Of a DNA stretch of 64,000 bases, positions 27,570 through 36,612 are shown piece by piece. Below the pieces are notes generated by a model. That model did no database searches, was not told where the DNA came from, and saw only the letters and a program-made list of their open reading frames with translations. The DNA comes from Saprospiraceae bacterium (lineage in GTDB: Bacteria; Bacteroidota; Bacteroidia; Chitinophagales; Saprospiraceae), in assembly GCA_016715405.1 (NCBI GenBank), contig JADKAE010000023.1, positions 1 to 64,000 of the forward strand. The letters are read 5' to 3'. Within the stretch, counting starts at the first letter, position 1, and each line of letters begins with the position of its first letter. A program made the position numbers and the translations under genes.

Positions 27570-27577
27570 TAACTTTG
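27570..27577 (+). promoter_or_regulatory. Bacteroidota -7 element for the cytochrome/YceI operon
   Basis: TAACTTTG matches TAnnTTTG and lies 21 bases before the ATG at 27599. A TTTTCC stretch about 20 bases upstream is a weak -33 match. Confidence 0.55.
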
Positions 27578-27598
27578 AGGCATAATATTTGAAACGCC

Positions 27599-28348
27599 AT
27601 GACATACAGAACCGGGATAGCACTACTTTTGTTTTCAAGCGGCATCGTCCTGAGCTCGACATCCTGCAAACACAGTCCGATCATACCGGTCGACGACGAC
27701 ATTATCATCGACGATACAACGGATGTGCCCGACGACACCACCAATATGGGTACGCCATGTGACCCCGAAAAGGTGTATTTCGAATTGCAAATACTTCCCC
27801 TGCTGCGCTCCAACTGCGCAAAAAGCGGGTGCCACGACGAGGCTACCCACGAAGAAGGCATCGTGCTGACTTCTTATGAAAAAGTAATGACAACCGGAGA
27901 AGTCACTCCTTATAACCTCGGCGACAGCGAAATTTATGAAAAAATGACGGAAACGGATCCGGACAAACGCATGCCGCCGCCGCCCGATAACCCACTAAAT
28001 TCCGACCAGATCAACCTGATTGCCAAGTGGATTTTGCAAGGCGCCCAGAACCTGACTTGCGATCCTGATGCAGGCAATTGCAACACCGACAATATCTCTT
28101 TTTCAGCTACCGTAAAACCTGTTATCGACAATAGTTGCCGCGGTTGTCACAGCGGCGCCGCACCTTCGGGAGGTATATCGCTTACCGATTATAACGGAAT
28201 AAAAGCTATAGCTACAAATGGCAAACTATACGGCGCTATGTCGCACCAGCCCGGTTATGTAGCTATGCCGTTTAACGGCGCAAGGCTTCCTCAGTGCACG
28301 ATTGACAAAGTTAAAGCGTGGATTGACGCCGGATCGCCCAACAATTAG
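27599..28348 (+). CDS. Lipoprotein with two cytochrome-c-like heme motifs
   Basis: 249 residues. The signal peptide ends in LSSTSC, a lipobox. After an Asp-rich linker (residues 30-48) come two domains. The first has NCAKSGCHDE, a CX4CH spacing, and a later Met in KRMPPPPDNP that could be the second heme ligand. The second has SCRGCHSG, a normal CXXCH, with Met in YVAMPFNGA. This two-domain arrangement is typical of envelope cytochrome-like lipoproteins in Bacteroidota. It heads an operon with a single-heme relative, an OB-fold protein, YceI and a DUF5777 barrel. Electron partners are unknown. Confidence 0.8.
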   Translation: MTYRTGIALLLFSSGIVLSSTSCKHSPIIPVDDDIIIDDTTDVPDDTTNMGTPCDPEKVYFELQILPLLRSNCAKSGCHDEATHEEGIVLTSYEKVMTTGEVTPYNLGDSEIYEKMTETDPDKRMPPPPDNPLNSDQINLIAKWILQGAQNLTCDPDAGNCNTDNISFSATVKPVIDNSCRGCHSGAAPSGGISLTDYNGIKAIATNGKLYGAMSHQPGYVAMPFNGARLPQCTIDKVKAWIDAGSPNN

Positions 28349-28408
28349 GCAACTATCCGCCCGTTTTCTTCGTTAGACGAGTATTACTGAAAAAAACACC
28401 ATTTCACA

Positions 28409-28774
28409 ATGAAAAAAATCCCTTTACTGCTAGCCATGGCATTAGTGGCCATACAAACGGGTTGCTATTACGATGTAGAAGAAGAATTGTATCCTAATAT
28501 TACCTGCGATACCGCAACCAGAAGTTATAGCACCCATATCGTGCCCATTTTACAAAACAACTGTTACGTATGCCATAGCCAGGCAGCCAATTTGGGCAAT
28601 GTCACGCTGGAAGGATACAACAACCTGAAAACTTACGTCAACAGCGGCAAATTGCTGGGCGCTATCAAACACCAACAAGGTTTTCAGCCCATGCCGCAAG
28701 GACAACCCCAATTGGCCGATTGCTCCATTGCCCAAATCGAAGCATGGATAACGGATGGGGCGCTGGATAACTAA
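28409..28774 (+). CDS. Single-heme cytochrome-c-like lipoprotein
   Basis: 121 residues. The signal peptide ends in IQTGC. The heme motif NCYVCHSQ is CXXCH, and Met in FQPMPQGQPQ is the probable distal ligand. The sequence from YSTHIVPILQNNC to IEAWITDGALDN parallels the second domain of the upstream protein (VKPVIDNSC to KAWIDAGSPNN), so the two are probably duplicates. It lies 60 bases after that gene in the same operon. Confidence 0.82.
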   Translation: MKKIPLLLAMALVAIQTGCYYDVEEELYPNITCDTATRSYSTHIVPILQNNCYVCHSQAANLGNVTLEGYNNLKTYVNSGKLLGAIKHQQGFQPMPQGQPQLADCSIAQIEAWITDGALDN

Positions 28775-28786
28775 AAAAACTGCATT

Positions 28787-29200
28787 ATGAAAAAAACAAT
28801 CCTGATCGGAGTCCTCGTACTCGGCGCAATAGGCGCCATTACCGCTTATTTTATGTACAATAAGCCCCACAAGGACATGGAAGCAGCTGACGCAGATATC
28901 ACCCTCGAGGCAACAGCGTTATTCGCCGCTTTCCAAGCCGACGAGCAAGCCGCCAATGCGCAATACCTCGATAAGGTAGTACAGGTGAGCGGTAAGGTAA
29001 AACATGTCACTGAGGAAGACGGAAAAATCAGCGTCACACTGGATAGCGGCGACGAAATGTCAGGCGTGGTTTGCCAGCTCGATGATTTGAGCACCCCTTC
29101 CCGCACCGATTTCAAGGAGGGCGAACAGGTGACATTCAAAGGCATGTGCACCGGCGTGTTGCTGGATGTAGTGCTGGTGCGCTGTGTAGAAGTTCAATAA
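28787..29200 (+). CDS. OB-fold (tRNA_anti-like) envelope protein
   Basis: 137 residues. One N-terminal hydrophobic segment (ILIGVLVLGAIGAITAYFMY) anchors it. The rest (LDKVVQVSGKVKHVTEEDG, KISVTLDSGDEMSGVVCQL, FKEGEQVTFKGMCTG, VVLVRCVE) is a five-strand OB fold of the tRNA_anti-like type. In such exported proteins RNA binding is unlikely; the name refers only to the fold. It is 12 bases after the cytochrome gene, and fixed neighbours suggest a role in the same envelope process. Confidence 0.75.
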   Translation: MKKTILIGVLVLGAIGAITAYFMYNKPHKDMEAADADITLEATALFAAFQADEQAANAQYLDKVVQVSGKVKHVTEEDGKISVTLDSGDEMSGVVCQLDDLSTPSRTDFKEGEQVTFKGMCTGVLLDVVLVRCVEVQ

Positions 29201-29245
29201 TCTCGTAACATATTCCATTTATCCACTTTCAAACCAAGATTTATT

Positions 29246-29800
29246 ATGAAAAAAGGCATTTTGCTGAGCCTGATGAGCCTCTTCTTTGTAGTTTCTATGT
29301 CGGGCCAGAAATACTTTACCCGCGATGGTAAAATCTCGTTTTTCTCCGATACGCCAATGGAAAAAATAGAAGCACACAACTCGAAAGCGACGAGCGTGTT
29401 GGATGCTTCCAATGGCAACCTTGAATTTGCCGTGCTGATCAAAGCTTTTCAATTTGAAAAAGCGCTGATGCAGGAGCACTTCAACGAAAACTACATGGAA
29501 AGCAGTAAATTTCCCAAGTCTTCTTTCAAAGGTAAGGTGACCAACATAAAAGACATCAACCTGAAAAAAGACGGCGAATACAACGCGACGGTGAAAGGAC
29601 AACTCACCATTCACGGCGTTACCAAAGATGTGGAAACTACCGGCAAGTTTGTGGTGGCAGGCGGTAAAATCAACGCTAAATCCACTTTTGATGTAGCTGT
29701 GGCAGATTACAATATTACTATCCCCTCCGTTGTCCGCGAAAATATCGCCAAAACGGTTAAAATTGCGGTGGATATTAAGTTTGAGGAATTGAAACAGTAA
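29246..29800 (+). CDS. YceI-family periplasmic lipid-binding protein
   Basis: 184 residues with a signal peptide (MKKGILLSLMSLFFVVSMSG). The YceI lipocalin-like barrel is clear: KISFFSDTPMEKIEAHN, the LEFAVLIKAFQFEKALMQEH stretch, ESSKFPKSSFKGKVTNI-like strands, then VKGQLTIHGVTKDVETTG and the ending VKIAVDIKFEELKQ. YceI proteins bind long polyisoprenoid or quinone-like lipids in the periplasm. That fits an operon with cytochrome-like lipoproteins (inference). Confidence 0.9.
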   Translation: MKKGILLSLMSLFFVVSMSGQKYFTRDGKISFFSDTPMEKIEAHNSKATSVLDASNGNLEFAVLIKAFQFEKALMQEHFNENYMESSKFPKSSFKGKVTNIKDINLKKDGEYNATVKGQLTIHGVTKDVETTGKFVVAGGKINAKSTFDVAVADYNITIPSVVRENIAKTVKIAVDIKFEELKQ

Positions 29801-29889
29801 TTAATTTGCTGATGTGCTAATTTGCTGATTTGCTGATTTTTTTAATTATCAGCACATCAGCAAATTAGCACATCATCAAATCAGCACAT
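29801..29889. repeat. Tandem-octamer hairpin (GCTGATTT family) inside an operon
   Basis: TTGCTGATGTGCTAATTTGC words on the left (29804-29840) face TCAGCACATCAGCAAATTAG words on the right (29849-29889) with an AT loop. It follows the YceI TAA by three bases and separates it from the DUF5777 gene, so it may be an attenuator or mRNA-processing site within the operon. Confidence 0.9.
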
Positions 29890-29904
29890 AAACCCATATC
29901 TATC

Positions 29905-30792
29905 ATGAAACTCTGTACCCTATTACTACTCACCTTGTTCAGTCTGGTAAGCCCGGCTATCCGGGCGCAAGACGACTTGTTGTCGCTACTGGGCGACGAG
30001 GAAACCACCAATTACGCCACGGCCAGCTTTAAGACCAACCGCGTGATCAACCTGCACTCGCTGGAAAATACGGCTGCAGGCGTCTTCGATTTCAAGATAT
30101 CGCACCGCTTTGGTACATTAAACCAGGGCGCTTACGATATTTTCGGATTAGACCAGGCCACTATTCGCCTTGGCGGCGATTTCGGCATTACCAACCGACT
30201 CATGGTGGGTTATGGTCGGAGCACTTACGAAAAAACATACGACGGGTATGTCAAGTATAAATTCCTGCGGCAAAGTACAGGCAAACGCAATATGCCCATC
30301 ACCGCAGCGCTGATGGCCAGTGCAGCCGTGCAAACGCTGAAATGGCAAAATCCCGATCGCGATAATTATTTCTCCTCCCGGCTGTATTATACTTTTCAAC
30401 TGATGCTGGGCAGAAAATTCAGCGACGCTTTTACGTTGCAGCTCTCCCCTACCCTGGTTCATCGCAACCTGGTGGCTACTAAAGCCGAGAAAAACGACGT
30501 GCTGGCGCTAGGCATTGCCGGACGTATTAAGCTCTCCAAGCGCATTGCTCTCAACGCAGAATATATCTATGTTTTACCCGATCAACTGGCGCCCCAGTTT
30601 ACAAACGCGCTCTCTATCGGTTTTGACATAGAAACGGGCGGCCACGTGTTTCAACTGCACTTCACCAACGCAACCGGCATGATGGAACGCGCCTTTATTG
30701 CCGAAAATACCGGCGACTGGACCGACGGAGGTATCCATTTCGGATTTAATATCTCCCGGGTGTTTACGGTGTTTAAGCCGCGGATTGAATAG
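29905..30792 (+). CDS. DUF5777 outer-membrane barrel protein
   Basis: 295 residues with a signal peptide (LCTLLLLTLFSLVSPAIRA, then QDD). The motif DDLLSLLGDEETTNYATASF, then KTNRVINLHSLENTAAGV, FKISHRFGTLNQG and FGLDQATIRLGGDFGITN matches DUF5777, and alternating strands with YIYVLPDQLAP and HVFQLHFTNATGM fill the C-terminal half. It is probably an outer-membrane barrel. It is the last gene of the cytochrome/YceI operon and meets the large SprB-repeat gene tail to tail. Confidence 0.85.
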   Translation: MKLCTLLLLTLFSLVSPAIRAQDDLLSLLGDEETTNYATASFKTNRVINLHSLENTAAGVFDFKISHRFGTLNQGAYDIFGLDQATIRLGGDFGITNRLMVGYGRSTYEKTYDGYVKYKFLRQSTGKRNMPITAALMASAAVQTLKWQNPDRDNYFSSRLYYTFQLMLGRKFSDAFTLQLSPTLVHRNLVATKAEKNDVLALGIAGRIKLSKRIALNAEYIYVLPDQLAPQFTNALSIGFDIETGGHVFQLHFTNATGMMERAFIAENTGDWTDGGIHFGFNISRVFTVFKPRIE

Positions 30793-30865
30793 CTGTTAGG
30801 GCTCAGGGCTCAGGGCTTAGCGATTTTGCCCTAACCGCTAAGCCCTGAGCCCTAAGCCCTAATCG
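30793..30865. repeat. Tandem-heptamer hairpin (AGGGCTC)
   Basis: TTAGGGCTCAGGGCTCAGGG on the left pairs with CCCTGAGCCCTAAGCCCTAA on the right. Both convergent genes end at it: TAG-CTGTTAGGGC on the plus strand and TAG-CGATTAGGGC on the minus strand. Confidence 0.92.
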
Positions 30866-33800
30866 CTACTTCCCAACAGCTAATTGCTTCACCACCAACC
30901 CTTCACTGCTTCGAATGCGGATAAGGTATATCCCTGACACATAATCGTTCAAGTCGATGGGAATGTGTGTGGCGCCCGGTTCGAAATAGCCCAAACGCTG
31001 TATGACCCTGCCTGCAGCATCCAGTATATCTATATCAACTTCAATGGGTAAGCCGCCCGGACAGTACAGCACGCTGTAGTCGCTCGCTGGGTTGGGCATT
31101 AACCGTAGCAGATTCTCCAGTGTTATATCCGTGATGCCTGTTACCTGGTCGACAACGATATTTGTCATCAGGAAGGTACAACCGTTGGCGTCCGTTACCA
31201 ATACTTCATAAGCGCCGGCTTGCAGTTGCGTGGGGTCTTCCACTTCAGACACTACTTCTCCATTTTGCCTCCAGCGATAGGTGTAGGGGGCCGTTCCGCC
31301 ATTTACCGTAATATCAATGCTTCCATTGGCGCCGTTATTCGATTCAGCGGTAGTTTGTTGTCCTGAAATTACCAACTCAGCGGGTTGCGTTACTTCGATG
31401 CTTTGCGTACTTACACAGCCGGCGGCGTCGGTAACGGAAGCGGTATAAGTGCCGGCAGGCAGGTTGCCGAGGCTCAATCCAGTGGCTCCGTTGCTCCATT
31501 GTACGTTGTAGGGTGGTTCGCCGCCAGTAACAGCCAGGGTGACCTGTCCGTCGGACCCGCTAAAACAAGATACCTCATTGACGGCGGCTTCCATGGTGAA
31601 TACTTCCGGAACGGTTACCGAAAACGCGCAATTAGTCGTGTTGCCGGCTGCATCGGTAGCTGTATAGGACACACTGGTTTCTCCCGATGGGAAAGTAAAA
31701 CCACTGGGCAAGCCATTGGTCAACAACATAGTAGCTTCGCAGTTATCGCTAACAAAAGGCAAATCGTAGAGCGCTACGCCGTCGCAAGCCGTAACCAGGT
31801 TGTCGGGGCAGATGAGTTGTGGCGACAGGTTATCAACCACGGTGACTGTGGCGACGGCAGAGGCTGAATTCCCACTTTCGTCAACCACGATGAGGGTTAC
31901 CAACCGTTGGCCTATGCTATTGCAATCAAATTCCGACACATCGAGCTGCCTGGAGGCTATGCCGCAGTTGTCAAAGCTACCGTTGTCAATCTGAGCCACA
32001 TTCAAACCGGCTACGCCATTGGCATTCAACGCAATTGTTATATCGTTTACCAATACTTGCGGCGGTAAATTATCGAGGAAATCCAGCGCAATTTGGCTTG
32101 TGGTCTGACAGCCATTTGCATCTGTAACAGATACCGAGTAGGAACCGGGGGTCAGATAGACGGCCAGCGACGTGGATTGGCCGTTCGACCACAAGTAATC
32201 GTATGGGGCTGTTCCTCCACTCACCTGTGCTTCAATGATGCCGTCAAAAGAGTCTGTGCAGTTAGGTTGGGCAATTATCGAATTGTCAATATGCAATACC
32301 TCAGGCTCCTGTACCTCAAAGCTCAGGTGCAACGGGCAATTGCGATCATCCGTAATAGCCAGGGAATATTCGCCCGGTGACAGGTTATCTATCACTGGCG
32401 AAATACTGCCATTTGACCACTGATAGGCGTAGGGCGCATACCCGGCTGCCGGTGATACCAGTATTTGTCCATCGGCAGCGCCGGCACAACTTACCGGAAT
32501 GACCTGCGCATCGATATTCAGTATGCAATTGAAAGCTTCCACTTCCACCTCTGAAGTTACGCTACAGCCATTGGCATCAGTTATCTCGACGCTATATGTA
32601 CCCGGCGCGAGTCCGTTCAGGCTGCTACCGGTTTCTCCATTATTCCACAAATAAGAATAATCACCCGTTCCCCCGCTGGGATTCACCGCAACGCTGCCGT
32701 CATTGGCGCCAAAAGACGTTTCCTGTTCTACCGACAAGTTGGGCTGCAGTGTAGCAGGCTGGGAGATGGTAATACCAAGGACCAGAGGGCAATGGTTATC
32801 GTCGGTAATAGAAACCTGGTAATTGCCTGGCGTCAATCCTTCGATCTGAGGGCCGGTGGCATTATTGGACCATGCAAATTCATAGGGTTCTGTGCCTCCT
32901 TCTACTGCAACGGCTGCCGATCCGTTGTTGGCGCCGAAGCAATCTATTTGTTGCCCCGATATACTGGCAGCTACCGTGCAATCAAAGCTACTTACGGTAA
33001 CCGCCTGTGTGGCCGTGCAGCCATTGGCGTCGGTAATTTCAACTGAATAATTTCCGGGAGTCAATCCCGTTATGGTGGCCGTAGTAGCGCCGTTGTTCCA
33101 TAGGAATGAATAAGGAGCGGTTCCTCCCAGGGGTGTACAATTGGCCGTACCGTCGGCTTCATCAAAAGCGGACTGGCCGGAAGCGGAAACCTGCGCTTCC
33201 AGCAACGCCGGCGATTCGATAATTACGGTCAGGTCTGCAATGCATCCTTCTACGTCGGTTACCTGCACCTCGTAAATCCCAGCACTCAGATCGGTTGCAG
33301 TAGGCCCCGTCGCTCCGTTTGACCATTCGTAGGTATACTCGCCCGAACCGCCACTGGCGATCACGGCAGCACTGCCATCGGTCTGGTCGAAACAAGACAC
33401 GTTGGACTGGTCATTTAAGGCTACTGCAATATCGCTGTTTTGATCTACCCACACCTGGTCGGTAGCCGCACAACCGTTGCTGGTATTCGTTACCACGAGT
33501 TCATAGGTTCCTGGTTCGTCGACCGTAGGAGATGGCGTAGTGGCATCGGAGAGGATATTGCCATCGCTTGTCGTCCAGGAATATACGAATCCATTACCTG
33601 TGCTGGAGGTCCCGCCATTGAGCACCACTGCCTGGGCATTACAATTGAGTAATTGATCCGCGCCGGCATCCGCGGTTGGAGAGGCCGTATCTTCTTCTAC
33701 TTCGGCATTGGCCGTAGTTGTGCAGCCATTGGGCGCTGTTGCGAGGAGGGTATACACCCCCGCTTCGCTCACTTCGGGTTGATAACCTTCGAGGGTTTCA

Positions 33801-35629
33801 CCGTCGGCATTGGTCCACAAAAAGGTAACATCGGGCGTGTCAGAAGTAGCGCTGAGAGTTACGCTTGCCACTTCACAGGAAATCGTACCCGCTGCGATGG
33901 CTATATCGGGTGGAGCGATGTTGTCCACTACTTGCACTTGAAGTGCATTGACACAGCCGTTGGCGCCCGTCACCGTAAAGGTATAAGTGCCTTCGTCCTC
34001 TACTTCGGGGTTCATCAAGCCCGAAGAAAAACTCTCGGGGCCGGTCCAAAGACCAGTAGCGCCGGGAGTATCAATGCTGCCCGACAACTGGCCCACTGGC
34101 TGGGCGCAAGTAAGCGTAGCGCCGGCAGCCGCAGCCTCCGGCAAGTCGGTATTTTCGTCTACCGTCACCGATTGGGTACTTACACAGCCGTTGGACTGAC
34201 TGGTTACCGTCAGTGTATACGTGCCCCCCTGGTTGACAATGGGCGTATAGGTATTCTGGCCCGACACAAAATGGCCGTCCTGGGTAGTCCAAGTTTTCAC
34301 AAATCCCGCCCCGGCAGGGCCGCTGCCGTTAAGCGTCACCGTAGATTGATTGCAATTAATGCCGGCCGGGACGGCTACGTTTATATTAGGCGCGGTAGTA
34401 TTCTGCCCTACCACTACCGTGGAGGTAGAAGAGCAGTTGCTCACCGTATTGAGCACCGTAAGGGTATACGTGCCGGGCTCGTCCACTTGTGGAATCAGGG
34501 AATTTCCTCCCGACACAATATGTCCGTCGCTGGTATCCCAGGCATATACGTATTGAGCGCCTGTGGAAGAAGAAGTACCGTTGAGGGTCACTACGGACTG
34601 CGCGCAGGTAATCGTTTTTTGTGTACCTGCGTTGGCCACCGGTATTTGGGCAGGGGCTACGCTATAAGAGCCGGTTTTGGTACAGCCATAAAAATCCTGC
34701 ACGGTCACCGAATAATTGCCCGGTGTGAGTTGGGAAATCGTGGGGATATTCATACCGTTGCTCCAGGTATAATTATAGGGGGCTCCTCCTCCTGTTGAGT
34801 TAACGGTAAGACTACCGTTTTGTCCGCTACAATTGGCAGGTACCGAGGTGACCAATGACAAATTCAATGCCGAGTTTGGCCCTTGTACACTAATAGGGCC
34901 TACTACAACGGTATTATTATTGCCGGAAGTAACCGTGCAGTAATAGTTGCCTTTTGCCAGGTTGTTGAGCAGGGGTTGGGTAGTATTGGCGCCGGTACTC
35001 CAGTGGTACGAAATAGGATTTGCACCGCCAGAAGAAGAGAGCGAAATACTTCCGTTAGTATTACCAAAACAGGTTACGTGTGACACATTTTGTATAGCGG
35101 CCTGCAGCGGCAACAAGGGCGGGCAATTTTGGGCAAAAGCGTATAAGCCCGCCGTATTTTGTTGTCCCACCTGGGAAACGATTCGGGTAGGACAAATACC
35201 GTAGATAGTAGGATAAAATGAAATCTGATAAAGCGCGCCGATAGAGGCATTATCGATAATAGGATAAGGTACGCCCGTCGTCCAGTTGCCCTGGGTATTG
35301 GGGCCGATACCATATATTGCGCTGACAGGCGTGTTTGCATCGGCTTCAATAGCAAAAACCATAATCTGGTTAGTACCGTTGGGGCCATAGGCTTCATACA
35401 AATCTGCCAGGGCATGCGTTTGGTGGTAATTCCAGCAAGGCCCGCACCAGGTGGCAAAAATATCCAGAAATACGACTTTGCCCTGGTTGAGATAGTCGTA
35501 CAACGTATGTGTTTGGCCATTGATATCGGTTGCCGTGAAGTTGGGTGGCAAACTGCCGTTGGGCAATTGGGCTTGGGAAATACCTAACAGGCTACACCAT
35601 AGGCCTAAGGTGAGTAGAATTTTACGCAT
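30866..35629 (-). CDS. Giant T9SS surface protein: thioredoxin domain plus SprB repeats
   Basis: 1587 residues with a signal peptide (MRKILLTLGLWCSLLGISQA). Residues 20-175 are a TlpA/thioredoxin-like domain with the redox pair WCGPC (IFATWCGPCWNYHQTHA). About ten SprB-type repeats follow, of the form CFG-x-DGS...GGxxPYxYxWSNG...LxxGxYxVxVTDxxGC, in two blocks. About five related Ig-like domains lie between them (TITCAQSVVTLNGTSS, YAWDTSDGHIVSGG). A HYR-like region (VVDNLSPQLICPDN, YTATDAAGN) is near residue 1290. The C-terminal 85 residues are a sorting domain (LRLMPNPASDYSVLYC, YVSGIYLIRI). SprB repeats occur in the gliding adhesin. Confidence 0.93.
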   Translation of the reverse strand: MRKILLTLGLWCSLLGISQAQLPNGSLPPNFTATDINGQTHTLYDYLNQGKVVFLDIFATWCGPCWNYHQTHALADLYEAYGPNGTNQIMVFAIEADANTPVSAIYGIGPNTQGNWTTGVPYPIIDNASIGALYQISFYPTIYGICPTRIVSQVGQQNTAGLYAFAQNCPPLLPLQAAIQNVSHVTCFGNTNGSISLSSSGGANPISYHWSTGANTTQPLLNNLAKGNYYCTVTSGNNNTVVVGPISVQGPNSALNLSLVTSVPANCSGQNGSLTVNSTGGGAPYNYTWSNGMNIPTISQLTPGNYSVTVQDFYGCTKTGSYSVAPAQIPVANAGTQKTITCAQSVVTLNGTSSSTGAQYVYAWDTSDGHIVSGGNSLIPQVDEPGTYTLTVLNTVSNCSSTSTVVVGQNTTAPNINVAVPAGINCNQSTVTLNGSGPAGAGFVKTWTTQDGHFVSGQNTYTPIVNQGGTYTLTVTSQSNGCVSTQSVTVDENTDLPEAAAAGATLTCAQPVGQLSGSIDTPGATGLWTGPESFSSGLMNPEVEDEGTYTFTVTGANGCVNALQVQVVDNIAPPDIAIAAGTISCEVASVTLSATSDTPDVTFLWTNADGETLEGYQPEVSEAGVYTLLATAPNGCTTTANAEVEEDTASPTADAGADQLLNCNAQAVVLNGGTSSTGNGFVYSWTTSDGNILSDATTPSPTVDEPGTYELVVTNTSNGCAATDQVWVDQNSDIAVALNDQSNVSCFDQTDGSAAVIASGGSGEYTYEWSNGATGPTATDLSAGIYEVQVTDVEGCIADLTVIIESPALLEAQVSASGQSAFDEADGTANCTPLGGTAPYSFLWNNGATTATITGLTPGNYSVEITDANGCTATQAVTVSSFDCTVAASISGQQIDCFGANNGSAAVAVEGGTEPYEFAWSNNATGPQIEGLTPGNYQVSITDDNHCPLVLGITISQPATLQPNLSVEQETSFGANDGSVAVNPSGGTGDYSYLWNNGETGSSLNGLAPGTYSVEITDANGCSVTSEVEVEAFNCILNIDAQVIPVSCAGAADGQILVSPAAGYAPYAYQWSNGSISPVIDNLSPGEYSLAITDDRNCPLHLSFEVQEPEVLHIDNSIIAQPNCTDSFDGIIEAQVSGGTAPYDYLWSNGQSTSLAVYLTPGSYSVSVTDANGCQTTSQIALDFLDNLPPQVLVNDITIALNANGVAGLNVAQIDNGSFDNCGIASRQLDVSEFDCNSIGQRLVTLIVVDESGNSASAVATVTVVDNLSPQLICPDNLVTACDGVALYDLPFVSDNCEATMLLTNGLPSGFTFPSGETSVSYTATDAAGNTTNCAFSVTVPEVFTMEAAVNEVSCFSGSDGQVTLAVTGGEPPYNVQWSNGATGLSLGNLPAGTYTASVTDAAGCVSTQSIEVTQPAELVISGQQTTAESNNGANGSIDITVNGGTAPYTYRWRQNGEVVSEVEDPTQLQAGAYEVLVTDANGCTFLMTNIVVDQVTGITDITLENLLRLMPNPASDYSVLYCPGGLPIEVDIDILDAAGRVIQRLGYFEPGATHIPIDLNDYVSGIYLIRIRSSEGLVVKQLAVGK

Positions 35630-35812
35630 GGATTCTGAGTTTTGTTGGCAGATAGTCTTGTCGTTTCCTAATAAATTTGTTAGTCCACAAAAATAGAAAA
35701 CAATAATTGCTACTATTTACAAAACATCAAAATATAATCTATTTAAAAAAAATAACCCGCAGATATCCGGCTTCGGGACTAAAGCTTGTCTTATTTTTGG
35801 CTTTGTCAAAAA
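35630..35812. other. Divergent promoter region
   Basis: The AT-rich spacer separates the SprB-repeat gene from the ABC exporter. On the minus strand TATTTTTG at 35688-35695 fits a -7 element for the surface-protein gene, about 59 bases before its ATG, but no TTG lies at 20 bases. Confidence 0.4.
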
Positions 35813-36609
35813 ATGAATATAATGCAACCACATGGTCACTCAGTCATCCGGATACGGGATTTGCGCAAGCGATATGATAAAAACGAAGTACTACACGGCA
35901 TCGACCTCGACGTATACAGCGGCCAGATTATCGGCTATATCGGCCCCAACGGCGCCGGCAAATCTACCACCGTGCGCATACTTGCCGGGCTTGATGGGTC
36001 GTACGAAGGCCAGGTAGAGGTGGCAGGTTTCGACCTAAAAAAGGACAATATTGAAGTCAAAAAAATAATGGGTTATGTGCCCGAAAACGCCGAATTATAC
36101 GACGTTTTGACGCCCATGGAATTTTGCTGCTCGCCGGGCGGCTCCACCATCTTGCCGACGACGTGATCACCGAGCGCGCCACGCAGATGTTGCAATACTT
36201 CGGCCTGGGCGACAATTTGCACCAACGCATGGATACTTTTTCAAAAGGCATGCGACAAAAAGTACTGCTCATCTCCGGCTTATTGCACAATCCGCAAATC
36301 ATCTTTCTGGACGAGCCGCTGTCGGGTCTCGACGCCAATGCCGTCATTTTGGTAAAAGAAATCATCTCCAAGCTGGCAGCCGAGGGAAAAACCATATTCT
36401 ATTGCTCACACATGATGGATGTGGTAGAAAAAATCTCGCATCGCATCATCTTAATAGCCAATGGCACCATTATCGCCGACGGGCCGATAGAAACGCTGCG
36501 CAGCCAGGAAGGGGAAAGCCTGGAGCATATCTTTTCACAGCTTACCGGCGGACAAGATTTTGACCGTATGGCCGACGATTTCCTGAGCGCTTTCAAACCC
36601 AATTCGTAG
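35813..36609 (+). CDS. ABC transporter ATP-binding protein (one frameshift)
   Basis: About 265 residues. Start at ATG 35813 (MNIMQPHGHSVIRIRDLRKR). Walker A is GPNGAGKST, the Q-loop region ends VKKIMGYVPENAELYDVLTP, the signature region is DTFSKGMRQKVLL (a Lys replaces the usual Ser-Gly-Gly context), Walker B is IIFLDEPLSGLD and the switch His is in FYCSHMMD. One T is missing near 36121-36124; restoring it gives PMEFLLLAGRLHHLADDVI and joins both halves. It powers the permease encoded four bases downstream. The subfamily resembles ABC-2 type exporters of the DRA group. Confidence 0.9.
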
Positions 36610-36612
36610 CCC

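Noticed and set aside
33653..34798. 381-residue frame on the plus strand
   Set aside because: It is antisense to the SprB-repeat gene; its Arg/Gly/His-rich sequence is the mirror of the repeats.
33000..34800. Coding repeats in the SprB-repeat gene as a DNA repeat element
   Set aside because: They are protein-domain repeats with diverged codons, not mobile or intergenic elements.
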